From assembly GCA_020829485.1 (NCBI GenBank), contig JAIVFU010000003.1, forward strand, positions 62,001 through 126,000: DNA of 64,000 nucleotides. Reading direction: 5' to 3'. Under the pieces are notes generated by a model. It saw nothing but the letters and a program-made list of their open reading frames with translations, had not been told where the DNA came from and did not search any database. Of this stretch, positions 8,073-15,942 are shown piece after piece. Position 1 is the stretch's first letter. Each line of letters starts with the position of its first letter. A program made the position numbers and the translations under genes. Origin of the DNA: Nostoc sp. CHAB 5834 (GTDB lineage Bacteria; Cyanobacteriota; Cyanobacteriia; Cyanobacteriales; Nostocaceae).

Positions 8073-9077
8073 ATGCAAACTCAATCAAAAGTTACACTAT
8101 CAACAGTCACACCGTTTAAAAACAAACTTAATTCTCCTTTGACAAAAAAGGGAATTAGTGTTTTACAAATTAATCTAGGTAAGCGTTGTAACCTTGCATG
8201 TACACATTGTCATGTCGAAGCTGGCCCAAAACGTACAGAAGAACTTTCTCCTGAAGTTTGCGAACAATTGATTTCGCTAATCCATAAATTTCCCGAAATT
8301 AAAATTGTGGATTTGACTGGTGGCGCACCAGAAATGAATTATGGATTTAAGCCATTGGTTGAAGCAGCAAGAGAAAATGGTAAGCAGGTGATTGTCCGGT
8401 CTAATTTGACCATTTATTTTGAAGATGGATTTGCTGATTTACCAGAATACTTTGCTCAACACCAAATAAGAGTTGTGGCTTCCCTACCCTGTTACATAGC
8501 AGATAATGTTGATAAAATGCGCGGTGCTGGTGTTTTTGATAGTTCAGTCAAAGCTTTGCAGTGGCTTAACCAACTCGGCTATGGTAAAGAGCCAAATTTA
8601 ATTTTGGACTTGGTATTTAATCCCCAGTTACCCACGGATGAAAAGTTTTCCTTAGCTCCTGAACAGACCAACCTAGAACGAGATTACAAAATGTTCTTAC
8701 AAGAACATTTTAATATTGTGTTTAGCAACCTCTTCACCATTACCAACCTACCAGTTGGTAGAACCAAAATGCATTTAGAACGGAGAAAACTGTACACCAG
8801 CTACTTGCAGTTTTTAGAGTTGCATTTTAATCCTGACACAGTTGAACATTTGATGTGCCGCGATGAACTTTCAATTGACTATCTAGGCAATGTATATGAT
8901 TGCGACTTTAACCAAATGATGAATTTACCTGCGAAAAATCGCAATGGTGAAACTTTGACGATTAGCAAAGTGTTAGAAGCTGACAGTTTAGACCTAATTA
9001 GTGAGATACAAGCTGCTGCTTATTGCTATGGTTGTACTGCTGGATGTGGTTCTAGTTGTGGTGGTGCTTTGCTCTAA
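8073..9077 (+). CDS. arsS: Radical SAM / Cys-rich protein of arsenosugar synthesis
   Basis: 334 residues. The radical-SAM 4Fe-4S motif CNLACTHC is at residues 39-46, followed by TGGAPEMNYGFKPL. The C-terminal domain is Cys-rich: LMCRDELSIDYLGNVYDCDF and YCYGCTAGCGSSCGG. This matches ArsS, shown in cyanobacteria to make dimethylarsinoyl ribosides by adding a 5'-deoxyadenosyl group to dimethylarsenite supplied by ArsM. An AAAGGAGTAGTAACTA leader gives a good ribosome site for the ATG at 8073. It is the last gene of arsM-pit-arsS. Confidence 0.88.
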   Translation: MQTQSKVTLSTVTPFKNKLNSPLTKKGISVLQINLGKRCNLACTHCHVEAGPKRTEELSPEVCEQLISLIHKFPEIKIVDLTGGAPEMNYGFKPLVEAARENGKQVIVRSNLTIYFEDGFADLPEYFAQHQIRVVASLPCYIADNVDKMRGAGVFDSSVKALQWLNQLGYGKEPNLILDLVFNPQLPTDEKFSLAPEQTNLERDYKMFLQEHFNIVFSNLFTITNLPVGRTKMHLERRKLYTSYLQFLELHFNPDTVEHLMCRDELSIDYLGNVYDCDFNQMMNLPAKNRNGETLTISKVLEADSLDLISEIQAAAYCYGCTAGCGSSCGGALL

Positions 9078-9174
9078 AGACAAATAACAGGGCTTACGCA
9101 AACAATAGCCAAAATCGGCTGAAGATTTGTTAAAAATAACTAATATACTCTGCATAGATATTAGGAATAATTTT

Positions 9175-9999
9175 ATGGTTCTACAAGTTAACCCCATCCA
9201 AAAAGAACCAACTGTTACTTGGGAAGCACTTCCAGCCGACTTCATTTTACCAGACGATCCAGTGGAAAATATTCAACAACCCGCGATCGCTGCTGCCCTT
9301 ACCGATGCTTTAGGAACCGCAGGACGCATCCAACCTCAAATGCTGATTGGCTCTAATTTTGGGCTTGTAGTCACAGTCAACAAAAAAATTGTCGTTAAAG
9401 CTCCAGATTGGTTTTACGTACCTCAAGTGCAGTCTGTAGGAGCAAATGTAGTTCGTCGCAGCTATACTCCCAATTTAGAAGGCGCTGCTGTGGCTGTAGT
9501 AATGGAATTTCTCTCAGATACAGAAGGTGGAGAACTATCAGTCCGCTCAACTCCACCCTACGGTAAACTCCATTATTACGAAAAGATTCTCCAAGTTCCC
9601 ACCTACGTAACCTACGACCCTTACGAACCAAGCATAGAACTACGATGCTTACAAAATGGACAATATACTTTGCAGCAAGCAGACGCTAATGGACGTTACT
9701 GGATTCCTGAGTTAGAGTTATTTCTCGGAATTTGGCAAGGTGAAAGATTATGTCAAACCATGAATTGGCTGCGCTGGTGGGATACAGAAGGAAATTTACT
9801 GTTGTGGAGCAGCGAACAAGCCCAACAAGAACGCCAACGTGCTGAACAAGAACGCCAACGTGCTGAACAAGAACGTCAACGTGCTGAACAAGAACGCCAA
9901 CGTGCTGAACAAGAACGCCAACGTGCTGAACAAGAACGCCAACGTGCTGATATATTAGCAGCTAAGTTACGTGAGCTAGGTGTTGACCCTGATGCATAG
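9175..9999 (+). CDS. Uma2-family (DUF820) putative endonuclease with heptad-repeat tail
   Basis: 274 residues from the ATG at 9175 (MVLQVNPIQ); an upstream ATG at 9127 adds 16 atypical residues and is less likely. Residues 55-215 follow the Uma2 / PD-(D/E)XK-like pattern of cyanobacteria: KAPDWFYVPQV, VAVVMEFLSDTEGG and YVTYDPYEPSIELRCLQNGQY, then LFLGIWQG and NWLRWWDTEGNLLLWSSEQA. The tail has six ERQRAEQ units encoded by 21 bp tandem repeats and predicts a coiled coil, then ends KLRELGVDPDA as in relatives. These proteins are numerous in Nostoc and their physiological role is unsettled. Confidence 0.85.
   Translation: MVLQVNPIQKEPTVTWEALPADFILPDDPVENIQQPAIAAALTDALGTAGRIQPQMLIGSNFGLVVTVNKKIVVKAPDWFYVPQVQSVGANVVRRSYTPNLEGAAVAVVMEFLSDTEGGELSVRSTPPYGKLHYYEKILQVPTYVTYDPYEPSIELRCLQNGQYTLQQADANGRYWIPELELFLGIWQGERLCQTMNWLRWWDTEGNLLLWSSEQAQQERQRAEQERQRAEQERQRAEQERQRAEQERQRAEQERQRADILAAKLRELGVDPDA
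9829..9948 (+). repeat. 21 bp tandem repeats inside the Uma2 gene
   Basis: Five complete copies plus a 15 nt sixth of a 21 bp unit beginning GAACGCCAACGTGCTGAACA, differing at one base in one copy. Each unit encodes one heptad, so copy-number change alters coiled-coil length by seven residues without a frameshift. Confidence 0.9.
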
Positions 10000-10009
10000 G
10001 CGTAGCCCG

Positions 10010-10052
10010 CACTTCTCTACGAGACGCTGCGCCTAGCGTCCCGTAGGGAAGT
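10010..10052. repeat. Dispersed palindromic repeat after Uma2 gene
   Basis: Arms CACTTCTCTACGAGACGCT (10010-10028) and AGCGTCCCGTAGGGAAGTG (10034-10052). It begins about ten bases after the Uma2 stop codon. Fragments of the same sequence (TTCTCTACGAGACGCT) recur near 22424-22440. Confidence 0.7.
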
Positions 10053-10147
10053 GGTACGGCAGAGCTACGTGACCATCCATCGTAGACATCGCATAAACTC
10101 AAGGGATGCTGGGAATAATAATTTTGGGACATCTGCACCAAAATTCT

Positions 10148-11002
10148 ATGAAACAGCAAAAAAATCAATTCAGCCATCTTACTGCGATCGAAAGAAATTA
10201 TCTATCATTTCCAGCACAGCTTTTATTAAATCAAAACCTTTTACAAGGCAAAATACTAGACTTTGGTTGTGGCTTTGGTAATGATGTTAAAATATTGCGC
10301 CAAAAAGGTTTTGATATTACAGGCTATGACCCTTATTATTTTCCAGAATATCCTCAGAATAAATTTGATACAATAATTTGCTTTTATGTTTTAAATGTTT
10401 TATTTCCCGAAGAACAAGCTAATGTTCTTATGAAAATATCACACTTATTAAAACCAGGAGGTAAAGCTTATTACGCTGTGAGAAGGGATATCAAAAAAGA
10501 AGGTTTTAGAGAGCATTATGTCCATAAAAAACCGACATATCAATGTATTGTCAAACTTCCTTTTCCTTCAATTTGCTTAGATGAACATCGGGAAGTATAT
10601 GAATATATTCACTACAACCATCAGGGAAATTCATCTAATTATTGTATATTTTGTAATCCTCGTAAAAATCTAAAATTATTAACTGAATCAGCAACTGCTT
10701 ACGCTATCTTTGATGGCTATCCTCTAAGTAAAGGACATATTTTAGTTATTCCTAAACGTCATGTTAGCAATTATTTTGAACTACCATTTCAAGAGCAATC
10801 TGCTTGCTGGTTTATGGTGAACAAAGTACAAGAAATTATCAAAGCAGAATTTGAACCTGATGGCTTTAATGTAGGAATGAACATCAATAGAGCCGCAGGT
10901 CAAAATATTATGCACGCTAGTATTCATATCATCCCTCGTTACAAAGGTGATACTGTCTCTACTAAAAGTGGAATCAGGAACGTTATTCCTAAAAAGCAAT
11001 AG
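10148..11002 (+). CDS. SAM methyltransferase - HIT domain fusion protein
   Basis: 284 residues from the ATG at 10148 (MKQQKNQFSHL); an ATG at 10106 would add 14 residues. The N-terminal half (to about residue 135) is a class I methyltransferase: GKILDFGCGFGNDVKILRQK, YDPYYF and HLLKPGGKAYYAV. After a linker with CIFCNP (a possible zinc-binding Cys pair, usual before HIT domains) the C-terminal half is a HIT domain: FDGYPLSKGHILVIPKRHV and GQNIMHASIHIIPRY. The canonical HIT triad is H-x-H-x-H; here the middle, nucleophilic His is Ser (H-A-S-I-H). HIT proteins normally hydrolyse or transfer nucleotides. The substrate of either half is unknown. Confidence 0.8.
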   Translation: MKQQKNQFSHLTAIERNYLSFPAQLLLNQNLLQGKILDFGCGFGNDVKILRQKGFDITGYDPYYFPEYPQNKFDTIICFYVLNVLFPEEQANVLMKISHLLKPGGKAYYAVRRDIKKEGFREHYVHKKPTYQCIVKLPFPSICLDEHREVYEYIHYNHQGNSSNYCIFCNPRKNLKLLTESATAYAIFDGYPLSKGHILVIPKRHVSNYFELPFQEQSACWFMVNKVQEIIKAEFEPDGFNVGMNINRAAGQNIMHASIHIIPRYKGDTVSTKSGIRNVIPKKQ

Positions 11003-11089
11003 TTTTTCTGTAATAATTCAGGATTCAGAACTTTGCTATAACTTGACCGTTTTGAAGTAATTATTGCAAAATATTTCAGTTAAGCCAGA

Positions 11090-11235
11090 TTATGCTGGAT
11101 CTATTCCCAGCGCTCTTAAATGTTCTGTCAATTGTTGCACTCTTTGTTCTGCAACTTCAGCGCGTTGTGTCTCTTGTTTTATTTGTTCTGCGGGCGTGAG
11201 ATACCTTTGTCCTTGCTCATCATACCAACACACGT
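11090..11235 (-). pseudogene. Uma2-family C-terminal remnant
   Basis: On the minus strand, 11235 to the stop at 11090-11092 reads WYDEQGQRYLTPAEQ, then a coiled-coil stretch QETQRAEVAEQRVQQL, and ends LRALGIDPA. This is the typical C-terminus of a cyanobacterial Uma2 protein, like the intact gene at 9175. Upstream in the same frame there is a stop and no Uma2 core, so only about 45 codons survive. The plus-strand frame across the same bases is its shadow. Confidence 0.7.
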
Positions 11236-11314
11236 TTATACCTCACCAAGGAAGTTACTTCAGCCGATAAAACTTTGCTAACTCTTAACTATTAATAAAT
11301 ATAATAGGTGCTTA

Positions 11315-11464
11315 TAGCGGTTCTTGCTTGGGTGCAGTACAGTTTTGACCTCACTTCCATTCCTCACTTCCTTTAAGGAGAGAGGCTTTGAATCTTATCT
11401 CCCCAACGCTAGAAGGGAAGGGGCTGGGGGTTAGGTCTGTATTCTATGCAATTAGGAACCGCTA
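11315..11464. repeat. Family E inverted-repeat element
   Basis: 150 bp element with ends TAGCGGTTC and GAACCGCTA, flanked by TA at 11313-11314 and 11465-11466. The interior has GGAGAGAGGCTTTGAATCTT and a GGGGCTGGGGGTTAGG stretch; a related interior without the ends lies at 55478-55560. It is gene-free and sits in the 460 bp spacer before serA. Confidence 0.75.
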
Positions 11465-11698
11465 TAGTGCTATTTATGCTTTATATTTAGCGACAGGGTG
11501 GTACAAACAGCCACTCACGTTCAAATATTTAGGAGGCAGTACCCACCGGAAGCAACTCATGCTTTGATACCACCACCATATAGTGTAAGTTAAGGTTAAG
11601 TCGATATTCAAACGAGTAATTTTTGCTGAATTGCGACAGATAAAGACTAAACTAAAAAGTCTTGTGCAGCAAAACCTGTAGCTTTAAATGAAGTAATC

Positions 11699-13279
11699 AT
11701 GTCTAAGGTTCTTGTCTCAGATTCTATTGACCAAGCTGGAATTGACATTCTTTCGCAAGTTGCTACCGTTGATGTCAAACTAGGTCTAAAACCAGCAGAA
11801 CTGATCGAAATTATTGGTGAGTATGACGCGTTGATGATTCGCTCTAGTACACGCGTCACCCAAGAAATCATTGAAGCTGGCACTCAGCTAAAAATCATCG
11901 GTCGTGCTGGTGTGGGTGTGGATAATGTGGATGTTCCGGCTGCTACCCGCAGGGGAATTGTAGTAGTCAATTCTCCAGAGGGAAACACAATTGCTGCGGC
12001 GGAACACGCCTTAGCGATGATTTTGGCTTTGTCTCGCCACATCCCTGATGCTAATGCTTCGGTGAAACGCGGGGCGTGGGATCGCAATAGCTTTGTCGGC
12101 GCGGAAGTCTATAAAAAAACTCTCGGCGTTGTCGGTTTGGGTAAAATTGGCTCCCATGTTGCGGCTGTAGCTAAGACAATGGGGATGAAACTCCTAGCTT
12201 ATGATCCTTTTATTTCTACAGACCGAGCCGAACAACTTGGGTGTCAGTTAGTTGAGCTAGATTTACTCTTCCAGCAAGCAGACTATATCACTCTACACAT
12301 CCCGAAAACGCCAGAAACCACTCACTTAATCAATGCCACAACTTTGGCAAAGATGAAACCTACAGCCAGGATTGTCAACTGCGCTCGTGGTGGAATCATT
12401 GATGAAGTAGCTTTAGCCGCAGCTCTGAAAGCAGGTAAAATAGGCGGTGCAGCTTTGGATGTGTTCGAGTCAGAACCACTGGGTGAATCTGAATTGCGAT
12501 CGCTAGGCAAAGAAGTTATCCTCACCCCCCACTTGGGAGCCTCTACCGCAGAAGCTCAAGTGAATGTGGCGATTGATGTTGCCGAACAAATTCGGGATGT
12601 ACTTTTAGGACTACCAGCCCGTTCAGCCGTCAACATTCCCGGACTCGGCCCCGATGTGTTGGAAGAACTCAAACCTTATATGCAACTAGCAGAAACTCTA
12701 GGTAATCTAGTTGGACAGCTAGCAGGTGGACGGGTGGAAGTACTCAATATTCGACTCCAAGGGGAACTCGCAACCAACAAAAGTCAGCCTTTGGTAGTCG
12801 CTGCCCTCAAAGGTTTACTTTACCAAGCTTTGCGGGAACGAGTAAATTACGTAAATGCCAGCATAGAAGCTAAAGAACGCGGAATTAGGGTGATTGAAAC
12901 CCGCGATGCTTCCATTCGAGACTATGCCGGAACGCTTCATCTAGAAGCCACGGGTACTTTAGGTACTCACTCTGTCACAGGTGCTTTGTTGGGTGAACGG
13001 GAAATCCACCTCACCGACGTTGACGGTTTCCCGATTAACGTCCCACCCAGTAAATATATGCTATTTACCCTGCACCGCGATATGCCAGGGATTATCGGCA
13101 AACTCGGTTCTCTACTCGGCAGTTTTAATGTGAATATTGCCAGTATGCAAGTAGGTCGTAAAATCGTCCGTGGTGATGCCGTAATGGCTCTGAGTATAGA
13201 TGACCCTTTACCAGAGGGCATTTTGGATGAGATTATAAAAGTCCCTGGTATTCGGGACGCGTATACAGTAACACTTTAA
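11699..13279 (+). CDS. serA: D-3-phosphoglycerate dehydrogenase
   Basis: 526 residues, the long form. Residues 1-310 hold the D-2-hydroxyacid dehydrogenase core: NAD loop VVGLGKIGSHVA, catalytic Arg in NCARGGIIDE, and catalytic His in LTPHLGAS. An intervening ASB domain follows (about 315-450), and a C-terminal ACT domain HRDMPGIIGKLGSLLGSFNV. It catalyses 3-phosphoglycerate oxidation, the first step of serine synthesis; the ACT domain is usually the serine-sensing site. The ATG at 11699 begins MSKVLVSDSIDQAGID, as in homologues. It is probably monocistronic or paired with prmA, 180 bp downstream. Confidence 0.95.
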   Translation: MSKVLVSDSIDQAGIDILSQVATVDVKLGLKPAELIEIIGEYDALMIRSSTRVTQEIIEAGTQLKIIGRAGVGVDNVDVPAATRRGIVVVNSPEGNTIAAAEHALAMILALSRHIPDANASVKRGAWDRNSFVGAEVYKKTLGVVGLGKIGSHVAAVAKTMGMKLLAYDPFISTDRAEQLGCQLVELDLLFQQADYITLHIPKTPETTHLINATTLAKMKPTARIVNCARGGIIDEVALAAALKAGKIGGAALDVFESEPLGESELRSLGKEVILTPHLGASTAEAQVNVAIDVAEQIRDVLLGLPARSAVNIPGLGPDVLEELKPYMQLAETLGNLVGQLAGGRVEVLNIRLQGELATNKSQPLVVAALKGLLYQALRERVNYVNASIEAKERGIRVIETRDASIRDYAGTLHLEATGTLGTHSVTGALLGEREIHLTDVDGFPINVPPSKYMLFTLHRDMPGIIGKLGSLLGSFNVNIASMQVGRKIVRGDAVMALSIDDPLPEGILDEIIKVPGIRDAYTVTL

Positions 13280-13458
13280 TTTTGGATTTTGGATTTTGGT
13301 GAGGTAGCCCCCGTCTTGGCGGTTCCCGTCGATGGGGGACTGCCGAACCCGAAGGGATTTTGGATTGGTAATGGCTAATTGCTCATTGTTTTTCGCATTG
13401 GTCACTAACCGTTACCTAGTCCCTAATCTAAAATCTAAAATCTAAAATTTAAAATTAT

Positions 13459-14379
13459 ATGGCAAACACTTGGTGGGAACTACAGATTTTATGTGAGCCA
13501 GACCTAGAAGATTCGATCTTTTGGCGACTGGAAGATTTTGGCTGTCGGGGGACAGCTAGTGAAAACAAAGGAAATTCATCTTTAGTCAGGGCTTATTTAT
13601 CGACAATTCAAACGCAGCTACTAGATTTGGCAGCGCTATCGCTGTGGCTGCGTCAAGATGCTCTCTGTGTAGGAGTTTCATCTCCCTCTCTGCAATGGCA
13701 ATTAATTGATGAGGAAGATTGGGCGACTAGCTGGAAACAATATTGGCATCCGCAGGAAATAGGCGATCGCTTCCTAATCAACCCCGCATGGCTACCATTA
13801 CCAGAAACAACGGAACGGTTAGTGATTCGTCTTGACCCTGGTGTAGCATTTGGTACGGGCAATCATGCCACCACTCAGCTATGTTTGGAATCCTTGGAAA
13901 TGCGGCTGAGTGGAGTTTCTCAGTCGTTTCTGGGTGCTAGTGGCAAACATGAACATTTGGTAATTGCGGATATTGGCTGCGGTTCTGGTATCCTTTCCAT
14001 TGGGGCGCTGCTATTGGGAGCAGAGAAAGTCTATGCAGTAGATAATGACCCTTTGGCGGTGCAATCAACTATTAGTAATGGTGCGCTCAACGATATTAAT
14101 CCAGAACGTTTACTACCAGCACTGGGAAGTGTAGATGTTTTGACAAAACTGCTTGAAAATCCAGTAGATGGTATCGTTTGCAATATTTTGGCTCATGTAA
14201 TTATTGAATTAATTCCCGAAATGAGTGCGATCGCTAAACCTGAGACTTGGGCAATCTTCAGTGGTATTTTACTAGAACAATCTAAAGGTGTTGCTGATGC
14301 CTTAGAACAAAATGGTTGGGTGGTTGCTACCCTGTGGAAACGAAAAGAATGGTGTTGCTTGAATGTACGGCGTTCTTAA
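13459..14379 (+). CDS. prmA: Ribosomal protein L11 methyltransferase
   Basis: 306 residues. The N-terminal substrate domain ([20 protein letters not shown]) is followed by a SAM fold: [20 protein letters not shown] (residues 172-191), [11 protein letters not shown], and [12 protein letters not shown], which carries the N-I-L-A motif of PrmA. It trimethylates lysines and the N-terminus of L11. An extra loop (about 155-170, [17 protein letters not shown]) is longer than in enterobacterial PrmA. Transcription probably ends before the family B element at 14391. Confidence 0.93.
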   Translation: MANTWWELQILCEPDLEDSIFWRLEDFGCRGTASENKGNSSLVRAYLSTIQTQLLDLAALSLWLRQDALCVGVSSPSLQWQLIDEEDWATSWKQYWHPQEIGDRFLINPAWLPLPETTERLVIRLDPGVAFGTGNHATTQLCLESLEMRLSGVSQSFLGASGKHEHLVIADIGCGSGILSIGALLLGAEKVYAVDNDPLAVQSTISNGALNDINPERLLPALGSVDVLTKLLENPVDGIVCNILAHVIIELIPEMSAIAKPETWAIFSGILLEQSKGVADALEQNGWVVATLWKRKEWCCLNVRRS

Positions 14380-14390
14380 CTCAGTAGGTA

Positions 14391-14563
14391 AGCTGTTACG
14401 CAAATAATATTGTACATTTACCTGATGACTGATGACTGATGACTGATGACTGATGACTGATGACTGATGACTGATGACTGATGACTGATGACTGATGACT
14501 GATGACTGATGACTGATGACTGTTAACGACATCGTGTTTATATAGTTTAGACGCGCATCAGCT
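14391..14563. repeat. Family B inverted-repeat element with 14 heptamers
   Basis: 173 bp. Ends AGCTGTTACGC and GCGCATCAGCT (terminal inverted repeats), flanked by TA at 14389-14390 and 14564-14565. Inside, 14423-14520 is exactly 14 perfect copies of TGATGAC. The copy at 39471-39585 is 115 bp and lacks the array, so the heptamers expanded within the element. Confidence 0.88.
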
Positions 14564-14631
14564 TAGTAGTGTACTGTGGTGGAAGTTTTTTGTGATTACC
14601 CACATTTTTGTAATAGTCGAAGTGTCGTGCT

Positions 14632-14712
14632 AACCGACATCCCGCCCTGCACTTCAGTGCAAGGCTGATAGCTGAAGTCCACGCTTGCTGGACTAAAATT
14701 ATATGCTCAGTC
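14632..14712. repeat. Family H stem-loop repeat, partial copy
   Basis: Contains CATCCCGCCCTGCACTTCAG, the short hairpin GCACTTCAGTGC, GGCTGATAGCTGAAGTCCAC and a second stem. It is the same order of motifs as in 14978-15127 but lacks the CGGAATTCATTCCG hairpin at the far end. Confidence 0.6.
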
Positions 14713-14893
14713 CGCTTTAGGGCGTATTCTATTTAAGGGAAGATGCTGTAACACAAGTCTGTTTCTCATAACGTCTTGGCGGAAGCTGCTACAGGCTGCG
14801 CGAAACACGGAAACGTCTTGGCGGAAGTTCTTACAGGGAAGAATATTTTTATTTTTGCTCAGTAATATGTTGTTTAACAGAGCATTAAAAATA

Positions 14894-15213
14894 CCCCACA
14901 CTAACCCTCCCCGATGCATTGGCTACGGTGTACACACAAGTCGAAAAATTCTCTACCCACATTTTTGTCAGAGTGAAACTGTCACACAGACAGGCAATCC
15001 TGCCCAGAACTGAAGTTCAGGGCTGATAGCCCAAGTCCACTAAGCGTGGACTGAATAATATTTAGTCCACGCTTAGTGGACTTTAGCTATGAGACTCGGA
15101 ATTCATTCCGAGGCGGGATAGAAACGGAGTGGGAGATTTATTACATAAAGATATGGCTGCGGCAAAACTTGTGTGTACACCGTAGCCTTTCTAAGGGGAG
15201 GGTTAGGGTGGGG
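14894..15213. repeat. Large foldback element (family G)
   Basis: Outer arms CCCCACACTAACCCTCCCC (14894-14912) and GGGGAGGGTTAGGGTGGGG (15195-15213) and perfect 21 bp inner arms (14921-14941 beginning GGCTACGGTGTACACACAAG; 15167-15187) are inverted. The arms total about 48 bp and enclose a second structured repeat (14978-15127). No open frame of note. There is no clear target duplication. Confidence 0.85.
14978..15127. repeat. Family H structured repeat, full copy
   Basis: Three stem-loops in order: CTGAAGTTCAG; a perfect 20 bp hairpin with arms AAGTCCACTAAGCGTGGACT and its complement around 15032-15082; and CTCGGAATTCATTCCGAG, with GGCTGATAGCC and TAGCTATGAG linkers and GGCGGGAT at the end. 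Related copies lie at 14632-14712 and, reversed, 21256-21512. It could be an RNA-structured mobile repeat. Confidence 0.7.
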
Positions 15214-15463
15214 TGACGCGGTGAGTTATGGAAAGCTAGAGAACTGAATATCACGTCTCTACAAGGGTTTCACGTTAATTTGACACGCATGGGCATTGCC
15301 GTGCCCTTACAAAAGATCAAGACGAGGATGCCAAGTTATTTTTTGGGGAGAGTCTTTCAGTGATTTTTTTGCTGCTCTCTACCCTTTTTTGTAATATTCA
15401 CTTTTGCTTGCCAGCCAATCAAACTTTATTCGTCTGCGATCGCACCTTTATCAAAAAGCTGCC

Positions 15464-15592
15464 TTTAACAATACCTTCGCCTCAAAAATACCTCGATTCG
15501 TAGGTTGGGTTGAGGCACGAAACTCAACAAATACCTTGGGTTTTGCTTTGCTCAACCCAACCTACAAAAAAATGGCAAAGGTATTGTTTAAA
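15464..15592. repeat. Nested inverted-repeat element (family I)
   Basis: Outer inverted ends TTTAACAATACCTTCGCC (15464-15481) and GGCAAAGGTATTGTTTAAA (15574-15592) enclose a second inverted pair TAGGTTGGGTTGAG (15501-15514) and CTCAACCCAACCTA (15551-15564). The 71-codon open frame across it is a translation of repeat sequence, so I do not call a gene. Confidence 0.7.
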
Positions 15593-15793
15593 TATCCGCT
15601 TTCTGAAAAAGTGTTTTGATTGTTTATAATATTACCATCATTTGACTTCTTTATTAAGTAAGTTGACGGCAGAAATAAAAAGTTAAAATTAAGTAAATAG
15701 CTAATCTAAACCGTGTCTGCCATTACCAGCAATCATAAAAATCTTTTTAACAAATGGTGGGGGTTTAAGTCCCCTGCTTCTATCAAGCAGCGC

Positions 15794-15830
15794 GTTTTGT
15801 GTAGGGGTCTAAATCCCCGTCACAAAACGT
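15794..15830. repeat. Palindrome upstream of the BMP lipoprotein gene
   Basis: GTTTTGTGTAGGGG and CCCCGTCACAAAAC are near-perfect inverted arms around TCTAAAT. It lies 115 bp before the gene at 15943. It is probably a dispersed repeat; an operator role cannot be excluded. Confidence 0.5.
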
Positions 15831-15942
15831 AATTGCAAATTGCGTTAGCGCAGCGTTAGCGAGTCTTGCGTACGGCACGCTGCGCGAACGAGCGTCATTG
15901 CGAATTGCGAATTGTTTTAATGGGTAAACCTATTAATAAAAT

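Noticed and set aside
11064..11270. Cys-rich 68-codon plus-strand frame
   Set aside because: It is the antisense shadow of a Uma2 C-terminal remnant on the minus strand.
14423..14520. Regular array that might be read as CRISPR
   Set aside because: The unit is 7 bp with no spacers; it is a tandem heptamer repeat inside a mobile element, and there are no cas genes.
15404..15619. 71-codon plus-strand open frame
   Set aside because: Most of it is a translation of nested inverted repeats (15464-15592).
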